This document shows, one piece after another, positions 1-4,368 of a stretch of DNA of 5,615 bases. The position numbers and the translations under genes were made by a program. A model generated the notes under the pieces. It had not been told where the DNA came from and did no database searches. It saw only the letters and a list, made by a program, of their open reading frames with translations. The stretch is from Micrococcales bacterium UBA7472 (GTDB taxonomy: Bacteria > Actinomycetota > Actinomycetes > Actinomycetales > Microbacteriaceae), in the NCBI GenBank assembly GCA_002478545.1, contig DLOY01000083.1, positions 987-6,601 of the forward strand, written 5' to 3'. Every line of letters starts with the position of its first letter. Positions within the stretch are counted from its first letter, which is position 1.

Positions 1-729
1 CTACTAGGTGGTCCAGTAACCATCGCCTACAACCTTCCAGGTGTGACCCGCCTGAACCTGACTCCAAAGATTGTTGGAGACATCTACCAGGGCAAGATCA
101 CCAAGTGGAATGACAAGGCAATCGTTGCGATCAACAAGACCGCAAAGCTGCCTGACCTGACCATCACTCCTGCCTACCGTTCAGACGGCTCTGGCACCAC
201 TTACAACTTCACCAACTGGATGACTCAGAAGTACGGCGCTCCATTCAAGGCGAACGACGCATTCACCGTTGCAGCAGGCTCGGGCCTAGTCAAGGGTTCA
301 GTCGGCGCTCGCGGTAACCAGGGTGTTGCAACCTCCATCGCATCCACCCAGGGTGCAATGGGTTACATCGACATTGCAGATGCTGACAAGAACAAGCTGA
401 CCTATGCATTCGTTCAGAACGCGTCCGGCCAGTTCATCAAGCCAACCATCGCCAACTCCAAGCTGTTCATTGAGAAGCAGCTTCTGAAGGCCACCGGTGA
501 GGTTGTGTTCGACTACAACAAGAAGGTTCGTGGCGCATACGACCTATCACTTGTTAGCTACGGTCTAGCACCGACCGCCAATGGCACTGCCAAGGCTGGT
601 GCAATCAAGGCCTACTTCACCTACTTCGTGAACGAGTGTGCACCGAAGAATGCTGCTAGCCAGGGTTATGTAGCACTATCCGGAACCATCTTGAAGAAGG
701 CCAACGAGGCAATCCGAAAGATCAAGTAA
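1..729 (+). CDS. pstS: Phosphate ABC transporter substrate-binding protein PstS (5' end outside window)
   Basis: The frame is open from base 1, giving 242 C-terminal residues; the signal peptide, any lipobox and the first phosphate-contact loops lie upstream. PstS captures inorganic phosphate outside the membrane and delivers it to the PstCAB permease. Visible family features, in fragment numbering, are GPVTIAYNLPG at 4-14, a hinge-region block with ITKWND at 33-38, and the phosphate loop YRSDGSGTT at 59-67. In that loop R60, S64, G65 and T66 correspond to the E. coli PstS ligands R135, S139, G140 and T141. A second-lobe GNQGVA...GAMGY segment lies at 105-122. The fragment is basic (29 Lys/Arg against 14 Asp/Glu). 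The GTG at 43 is an internal Val codon, not a start. No pstC, pstA or pstB follows; a hairpin and a PstS-like gene do. All expected phosphate residues in this part are intact, so it is probably functional. Confidence 0.95.
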   Translation, partial: LLGGPVTIAYNLPGVTRLNLTPKIVGDIYQGKITKWNDKAIVAINKTAKLPDLTITPAYRSDGSGTTYNFTNWMTQKYGAPFKANDAFTVAAGSGLVKGSVGARGNQGVATSIASTQGAMGYIDIADADKNKLTYAFVQNASGQFIKPTIANSKLFIEKQLLKATGEVVFDYNKKVRGAYDLSLVSYGLAPTANGTAKAGAIKAYFTYFVNECAPKNAASQGYVALSGTILKKANEAIRKIK

Positions 730-748
730 CAAAGAAATCATGATGCGA

Positions 749-778
749 AAGCCGGGATGTCATTCGATGTCCCGGCTT
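749..778 (+). terminator. Strong hairpin after pstS, possible partial terminator or mRNA 3' stabiliser
   Basis: The arms AAGCCGGGATGTC (749-761) and GATGTCCCGGCTT (766-778) form 13 continuous pairs, including two G-T wobbles, around an ATTC loop. The first pair lies 19 bases after the pstS stop. There is no run of T after the stem (TTCCGCTGT follows), so full intrinsic termination is doubtful. Leaky termination or protection of the pstS mRNA 3' end would both fit, and would make the downstream gene less expressed than pstS. The hairpin leaves the ribosome-binding site of the next gene free. Confidence 0.6.
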
Positions 779-786
779 CCGCTGTG

Positions 787-792
787 GAAAGG
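787..792 (+). promoter_or_regulatory. Ribosome-binding site that fixes the start of the PstS-like gene at 799
   Basis: The purine stretch GAAAGG lies 6 bases before ATG 799. The upstream in-frame ATG at 757 sits inside the hairpin stem and has no such site. Starting at 799 also places a normal lipoprotein signal peptide at the N-terminus. Confidence 0.6.
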
Positions 793-798
793 CAAGAA

Positions 799-1866
799 AT
801 GATCCGCAAAGCTCTTAGCTCGCTTGGCATCGGAGCAGCCTCACTGTTGGTGCTTACAGGCTGCAACCCCCCGATGCCGGAATCACTGAAGGTGGAGCTT
901 GCGGAACGCACCGTCCAGTGTGGCGAGGCCTTTGTGGAGGCCAAGGTCTTCCCAGAGATGGTAGATGTTGCCGACTTTTGGAATAGCTCCATGGATGTCG
1001 CCTGTGAGGGTGCCATGGGTCTGACTGTCTTGGAGGATTACCCTCAAGATGCGGGCCTGGTTATCTCCGAAGAAGCGGTAAAGGGCTGCACCCCATATGC
1101 GAACGTGCCACTTGCGGTTGATGCGGCCGTCATCTCCTTCTACTTCGAGGAGATTTATGAGCTAAATCTGTCGCCACGGACGATTGCGGGCATTTTCAAC
1201 GGTTCTATCACCAACTGGAGCGATGCAGCAATCCAGGATATTAACCCAAACCTCGAGCTACCGGATTTGGAGATCGTGGTAAACACTGCTGCCCCAGGCC
1301 TCGCCATCTCAGCGATGGAGAAGTGGCTCAGTGCCGAGCTGGGCGAGACCGTGGAGCTATCGCTTCTTGAAGCTTCCGAGGGTTCTGAGGTTGATGCTCT
1401 GTATTTGCTTGGTGAGGGAGAAATCAAGCTCACCTCGTTTGCTTCACTGCAGATTTCAGGCATGGGGTACGCAAACATGATTTTGGACGAATCCAACTTG
1501 GACGCTGTGCTCTTGCCTGAGGTACTAACTATCCAAACCGGCATTGGACAGACAGTGGTTTCTGGCGAGGCACCAAACCTGAGCTTCGACTATGACCCTT
1601 CAATCCCGGCAGAGCCTCTCCCTGGTCAGTTCGAGGCCATTGAGCCTTGGGGTGCGCTGTATCCGGTGACCCTCTCGCTCTGCGGCGCTGACGATCTTCA
1701 GGTGCGCTTCGCCGCTCGCTATCTGCTTCGCCTAGATGCCCAGGGCGCAATCTCTACCGGTGTGTTCTCTCCGCTCAAGGAGGAGGTTCGCGTGGCGGCC
1801 ATCTCGGTGGTAGACGATGGTCTGCCAGAGGTTGAGATTCCTGCGGATTTGGAGCTAGAGCAGTAA
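799..1866 (+). CDS. PstS-like lipoprotein with a degenerate phosphate-binding site
   Basis: The protein has 355 residues. Residues 1-22 form a lipoprotein signal peptide: Arg/Lys at 3-4, a hydrophobic core, and lipobox LTGC with lipidated C22, so it should sit on the outer face of the membrane. Residues 122-159 align without gaps to PstS fragment residues 18-55 of the preceding gene, with 19 of 38 identical, including NLSP, ITNW and ELPDL. GMGY (221-224), FDY (263-265) and the final WGALYPVTLSL region (284-294) also match the PstS fold. Where PstS has YRSDGSGTT, this protein has VNTAAPGLA (161-169), so the Arg, Ser and Thr ligands are gone and phosphate binding is unlikely. The mature part is strongly acidic (56 Asp/Glu, 12 Lys/Arg), has four further cysteines (41, 69, 97, 295) and an acidic tail (339-355). 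It lies behind pstS and 16 bases before the next gene. It could be a partner or regulator of PstS, a binder of another ligand, or a decaying paralogue. The reading frame is intact, which argues against decay. Confidence 0.85.
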   Translation: MIRKALSSLGIGAASLLVLTGCNPPMPESLKVELAERTVQCGEAFVEAKVFPEMVDVADFWNSSMDVACEGAMGLTVLEDYPQDAGLVISEEAVKGCTPYANVPLAVDAAVISFYFEEIYELNLSPRTIAGIFNGSITNWSDAAIQDINPNLELPDLEIVVNTAAPGLAISAMEKWLSAELGETVELSLLEASEGSEVDALYLLGEGEIKLTSFASLQISGMGYANMILDESNLDAVLLPEVLTIQTGIGQTVVSGEAPNLSFDYDPSIPAEPLPGQFEAIEPWGALYPVTLSLCGADDLQVRFAARYLLRLDAQGAISTGVFSPLKEEVRVAAISVVDDGLPEVEIPADLELEQ

Positions 1867-1882
1867 CACTAAGCTTTCCTGC

Positions 1883-2260
1883 GTGGCAAAAGAGCTTGGT
1901 GTTGGAAGACTGCTGATTGCGGTATACGGGGTTTTCGCCCTATCTGCCTCGGCACGAGCGCTATATCAACTCTTCACAGAATTTCAATTGGCCCCTGTTG
2001 CCTATTCGCTATCGGCCATCTCAGCTGTGGTTTACATCTTTGCAACCATCGCTCTGGCAAGGCCATCACTGAGAAAGTTTGCCGGCATCGCGATCTGGTT
2101 TGAGCTGGTCGGGGTATTGCTGGTTGGTGTGCTGAGTTTCTTGGTTCCGCAATGGTTTTCGCACCCATCCGTTTGGTCGGGATTTGGTTCGGGTTACGGC
2201 TACATTCCGTTGCTGTTGCCAATCCTCGGTTTGATTTGGTTGCGGAGGCACCGTGCTTGA
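1883..2260 (+). CDS. Small four-helix integral membrane protein, function unknown
   Basis: The protein has 125 residues and begins at GTG. Four hydrophobic segments are visible at about 8-24, 39-59, 67-88 and 104-120, followed by a basic cytoplasmic-looking end (RRHRA). The pattern resembles a short, uncharacterised membrane protein family that I recall next to ribF in Microbacteriaceae; that link is from memory and no function is known to me. There is no convincing Shine-Dalgarno site before the GTG. The previous stop is only 16 bases upstream, so re-initiation by ribosomes ending the PstS-like gene is likely. Its last eight bases overlap the start of ribF, and the ribF ribosome-binding site lies inside this gene, which suggests translational coupling. 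It has no catalytic-looking motif. Confidence 0.78.
   Translation: MAKELGVGRLLIAVYGVFALSASARALYQLFTEFQLAPVAYSLSAISAVVYIFATIALARPSLRKFAGIAIWFELVGVLLVGVLSFLVPQWFSHPSVWSGFGSGYGYIPLLLPILGLIWLRRHRA
2244..2248 (+). promoter_or_regulatory. ribF ribosome-binding site within the preceding gene
   Basis: GGAGG ends 4 bases before the GTG at 2253. It supports this GTG as the ribF start despite the 8-base overlap with the membrane protein gene. No FMN riboswitch precedes it, since the upstream sequence is coding. Confidence 0.75.
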
Positions 2261-3185
2261 GATTTCATCGCTGAGAGATCTCCCGCAAGACTTTGCCCAA
2301 GTTGCGGTTGCAATCGGAAAATTTGATGGCATTCACATTGGACACCGGCAACTGATCCATGAACTTGTTGAATACTGCCAAGAGGCAAACCTAGTTCCAG
2401 CCGTAATTAGCTTTGACCGCCACCCAAACCTGACCCTCAGACCTGAAGAGGTTCCAGGTGAGTTGCTCACGCCAGCTCGCAAGGCCCAGATTTTGGAGTC
2501 ATTGGGTGTTGAGGTGTTGGTAAACCTGCCCTTTGATGCCGACATGGCTAGTCGCTCTGCTTTGGAGTTTGCAAGCGCTGAGCTCTCCCGTGGCGTGCAA
2601 ATGGTTTTTGTTGGTGAGGGCTTTAGATTTGGATCCGGGGGAGCCGGGAGCATCGAAGACCTGCGCACTTTCGGCCCTCAGCTTGGATTCCGAGTCAAGG
2701 AAGTCACGCCCGTTCAAATTGGCAATCGAGTGGTCTCCAGCACGTTAATTCGAGAACTAATTCAAACCGGAAAGGTCTCAGCAGCAGCACTCTTGCTTGG
2801 TCGTGACCATGAGATTGTTGGGATGATCGAGCACGGTCGAAAGCTCGGGCGCACAATCGGTTTTCCAACGGCAAACTTCTCTCGAAGTTCGATCGGGCTG
2901 TTGCCCCAGGATGGGGTCTATGCTGGCTGGCTGATTGCCGATGGGGTGCGATATCCGGCAGCGCATTCGGTTGGGACCAATGATTCAGTTGGTGAGGTCC
3001 CAAGGCTTATCGAGTCTCACGTGATTGGTCGTGATGACCTAGACCTCTATGACAAGGAGTGCACCGCGCTGATTCACGCGCAGATTAGGCCATGGGCCAA
3101 GTTTGAATCCCTGGATGCACTGATTGCGCAAATAAACGATGACGTGTTGGCAGCCAGAGAGATTTTGGAGAGTATTGACGCATGA
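2253..3185 (+). CDS. ribF: Bifunctional riboflavin kinase / FMN adenylyltransferase
   Basis: The protein has 310 residues, the usual length for bacterial RibF, and is cytoplasmic. It phosphorylates riboflavin to FMN and adenylates FMN to FAD. The N-terminal nucleotidyltransferase domain (about 1-180) shows GKFDGIHIGH (22-31), the HxGH-type nucleotide-binding motif, then FDRHP (54-58), FVGEGFRFG (119-127) and SSTLIR (162-167). The C-terminal riboflavin kinase domain (about 183-306) shows GRTIGFPTAN (199-208) with the ATP/Mg-binding PTAN, GVYAG (221-225), and the likely catalytic Glu at 254 in IESHV. Two positions differ from the common pattern: the usual PT after GTN is DS at 244-245, and LYG is LYD (265-267). 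These may be lineage traits. The GTG start is backed by GGAGG. The stop shares ATGA with the next gene. Confidence 0.95.
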   Translation: MLEISSLRDLPQDFAQVAVAIGKFDGIHIGHRQLIHELVEYCQEANLVPAVISFDRHPNLTLRPEEVPGELLTPARKAQILESLGVEVLVNLPFDADMASRSALEFASAELSRGVQMVFVGEGFRFGSGGAGSIEDLRTFGPQLGFRVKEVTPVQIGNRVVSSTLIRELIQTGKVSAAALLLGRDHEIVGMIEHGRKLGRTIGFPTANFSRSSIGLLPQDGVYAGWLIADGVRYPAAHSVGTNDSVGEVPRLIESHVIGRDDLDLYDKECTALIHAQIRPWAKFESLDALIAQINDDVLAAREILESIDA

Positions 3186-3748
3186 GCTTTGTAGATGCGG
3201 TTCAAAGTGGCTTTAGAAATGCCTTCAACTTCAAGGGTGCAGCCAAGCGGTCGGAGTTCTGGTACTGGGTGCTCTTCACCCTTTTGGTCTCCTTGGTGTT
3301 ATCGACTGTCGAGTCAGTGCTCTGGCCCCCCACCCCGATTCAGGGAGATTGGATGGCGGACGTTGAGGGCGTGCTCTCTCAGCCCACACCACTGACCACT
3401 ATCGCTTCACTGCTCCTCTTTATCCCCAACCTCTCGGTTACAGCTCGTCGCTTTCACGATGCCGGTTTCTCGGCCAAGTGGCTGCTCCTTCAGTTGATCC
3501 CGCTGGCCTACGGGATTTTCGCACTCATCGGTTCTCTCGTGGTGCTTATGAATCTGAAGGGGCCTGAGCCAAGTTATGAGGAGCTAATTGCTCTGATCTT
3601 CTTGATCTTGCCGATAATTGCATTGGCTTTAGCTATCGCCGTTATCTTCTTGATCATGGCACTTAGACCAAGTCGATCCTTCTACGACGGCAACAAGTAT
3701 GTTGAGCCAGTTCCGCTGGGGCCTGGCGATGAGGGCACCACCGCCTAG
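3182..3748 (+). CDS. DUF805 family membrane protein
   Basis: The protein has 188 residues. Two DUF805 hallmarks are present: an amphipathic entry FKGAAKRSEFWYW (17-29), matching the family F-x-GRaxRxEFW pattern, and ARRFHDAGFSAKWLLL (88-103), matching the RRlHDtgxSgwwlL pattern. Hydrophobic segments lie at about 28-49, 72-86, 99-124 and 136-160, with a short polar tail. The biochemical role of the family is not established. The ATG overlaps the ribF stop by four bases (ATGA), so it is probably translated by coupling with ribF. A DUF805 gene between ribF and rpsO is not part of the conserved core of this neighbourhood, as far as I know. Confidence 0.88.
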   Translation: MSFVDAVQSGFRNAFNFKGAAKRSEFWYWVLFTLLVSLVLSTVESVLWPPTPIQGDWMADVEGVLSQPTPLTTIASLLLFIPNLSVTARRFHDAGFSAKWLLLQLIPLAYGIFALIGSLVVLMNLKGPEPSYEELIALIFLILPIIALALAIAVIFLIMALRPSRSFYDGNKYVEPVPLGPGDEGTTA

Positions 3749-3774
3749 CCAAACTCAGGTTTTTTCTCTAGACT
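3746..3774 (+). promoter_or_regulatory. Candidate rpsO promoter
   Basis: TAGCCA (3746-3751, 4 of 6 to TTGACA) and TAGACT (3769-3774, fitting TAnnnT) are 17 bases apart; transcription would start near 3781. The -35 overlaps the DUF805 stop codon. The direct repeat CTCAGGTT at 3754-3761 and 3776-3783 brackets the -10 at a 22-base period. The match is modest and no other promoter in this gap looks better. Confidence 0.35.
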
Positions 3775-3783
3775 TCTCAGGTT

Positions 3784-3841
3784 GCCGTGAAACGGCCGCG
3801 GATAAAGAGAGCAGAAACACAAGGTTGCCTGCGCCGCGCAG
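3784..3841 (+). promoter_or_regulatory. Structured rpsO leader, possible S15 autoregulatory element
   Basis: Two short hairpins are visible before the start: GCCGT/ACGGC (3784-3788 with 3792-3796, GAA loop) and CTGCG/CGCAG (3829-3833 with 3837-3841, CCG loop). The second ends 7 bases before the Shine-Dalgarno AAAGGA (3849-3854). S15 is known to repress its own mRNA through leader structures in several phyla, with different folds in each, so a role is plausible. I could not match this leader to a specific known fold. Confidence 0.35.
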
Positions 3842-3861
3842 CGGATTGAAAGGATCAGCAA

Positions 3862-4131
3862 ATGGCATTGGACCCAAAGGTCAAGTCAGAAATCATCGCC
3901 GAGTACGCCACCAAGCCAGGTGACACCGGTAGCCCAGAGGTACAGATTGCAGTGCTGAGCCGCCGCATCTCAGACCTAACTGAGCACCTCAAGGAGCACA
4001 AGCACGACCACCACTCACGTCGTGGACTGCTACTTCTTGTTGGTCAGCGTCGTCGTCTACTTGGCTACCTACAGCAGGTTGACATCGCGCGCTACCGCTC
4101 CCTGATTGAGCGACTAGGACTGCGTCGATAG
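3862..4131 (+). CDS. rpsO: 30S ribosomal protein S15
   Basis: The protein has 89 residues, the standard bacterial S15 length. S15 binds the 16S rRNA central domain early in 30S assembly and helps form a bridge to the 50S subunit. Diagnostic stretches are DTGSPEVQIAVLS (21-33), then ISDLTEHLKEHKHDHHSRRGL (36-56), which carries the His/Asp/Ser rRNA-binding residues, followed by LGYL and the basic end LGLRR. AAAGGA lies 7 bases before the ATG. It is followed by a terminator and then pnp, the order conserved in many bacteria. CTA is its most used Leu codon (5 of 14). Confidence 0.98.
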   Translation: MALDPKVKSEIIAEYATKPGDTGSPEVQIAVLSRRISDLTEHLKEHKHDHHSRRGLLLLVGQRRRLLGYLQQVDIARYRSLIERLGLRR

Positions 4132-4139
4132 TTTTGACT

Positions 4140-4171
4140 TGAAAAGGCCCCGGGAAACCGGGGTCTTTTCA
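4140..4171 (+). terminator. rpsO intrinsic terminator
   Basis: The arms at 4140-4153 and 4158-4171 form a 14-bp stem with one G-T wobble and a GAAA tetraloop. A CCCCGG/CCGGGG core is flanked by an A-run on the left and TCTTTTC on the right, followed by ATTTC and, further on, TTTTTT (4180-4185). It starts 8 bases after the rpsO stop. The A/T flanks would also let it work from the opposite strand, although no opposing gene is present. Confidence 0.92.
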
Positions 4172-4195
4172 TTTCTAGGTTTTTTGATACTGGAT

Positions 4196-4204
4196 TGTTA
4201 GACT
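4196..4204 (+). promoter_or_regulatory. Candidate extended -10 promoter for pnp
   Basis: TGTTAGACT reads as TG-n-TAnnnT, an extended -10 element that can work with a weak -35; the base triplets at the expected -35 (TAGGTT, 4176-4181) are poor. The same hexamer, TAGACT, is the candidate -10 before rpsO. It lies directly downstream of the rpsO terminator, where a pnp promoter would be needed. Transcription would begin near 4211, leaving a leader of about 158 bases. Confidence 0.4.
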
Positions 4205-4244
4205 CCAGCTAGGAGTTTTCGCGAGGCGGGTCTTCGGTGGAAGT

Positions 4245-4271
4245 CTCTGGGGCCAGAACCCAGGGTTTTTT
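4245..4271 (+). terminator. Second terminator-like hairpin inside the pnp leader (candidate attenuator)
   Basis: CTCTGGG (4245-4251) pairs with CCCAGGG (4259-4265), 7 bp with one wobble and a 7-base loop, followed at once by six T (4266-4271). This is the full form of an intrinsic terminator. It lies 97 bases before the pnp start and downstream of the pnp promoter candidate. It may be a back-up terminator for rpsO or an attenuator controlling pnp. Competing pairings exist: CTCCAG (4203-4208) with CTGGGG (4247-4252), and TCTG with CAGA (4246-4249 with 4254-4257). Confidence 0.7.
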
Positions 4272-4291
4272 ACTGACGACCAGCACTCATC

Positions 4292-4336
4292 AGGGCAATC
4301 GCCCTAGCTCCAGCGCTCTAGCGGCTTGACGCCGCT
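4292..4336 (+). promoter_or_regulatory. Two further hairpins in the pnp 5' leader
   Basis: AGGGC/GCCCT (4292-4296 with 4301-4305, AATC loop) and AGCGGC/GCCGCT (4320-4325 with 4331-4336, TTGAC loop, followed by TTATT) are perfect short stems. The second ends 20 bases before the pnp Shine-Dalgarno. In E. coli the pnp leader forms a hairpin cut by RNase III as part of PNPase autoregulation, so structure here may have a similar role; the sequences do not allow a direct comparison by eye. The rest of the 197-base gap (4172-4368) holds no gene I can support. Confidence 0.45.
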
Positions 4337-4368
4337 TTATTGGCGCGCAAGAGGATAAAGGAGGGGCT

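Noticed and set aside
43..45. GTG 43 as the start of pstS
   Set aside because: The frame continues upstream to base 1 with typical PstS sequence, so this is an internal Val codon.
757..798. ATG 757 as the start of the PstS-like lipoprotein
   Set aside because: It lies in the stem of the hairpin at 749-778, lacks a ribosome-binding site, and would put 14 residues before a normal signal peptide. ATG 799 has all expected features.
1155..1544. Long open frames on the - strand, including those at 738-1016, 1529-1750, 1974-2222, 2333-2668 and 2704-3003
   Set aside because: They lie opposite well-supported genes, show no recognisable family or membrane pattern, and have low-complexity composition typical of antisense frames.
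2100..2252. FMN riboswitch upstream of ribF
   Set aside because: The region is coding sequence of the membrane protein and shows none of the conserved FMN aptamer stretches by eye.
3720..3765. A terminator for the ribF-DUF805 operon ending in TTTTTT at 3760-3765
   Set aside because: The only stem found (GGC..GGCG with CGCC..GCC) has a 2x2 internal mismatch, a 13-base loop, and nine bases before the T-run, so it is too weak to claim.
3699..3923. A + strand open frame bridging the DUF805 end and the rpsO start
   Set aside because: It overlaps both genes in other frames, has no ribosome-binding site, and its sequence resembles no family.
4200..4218. Hairpin AGACTCC/GGAGTTT as another terminator
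   Set aside because: The stem is short with a wobble pair, overlaps the promoter candidate, and is followed by little T; it is noted only as part of possible alternative folding.
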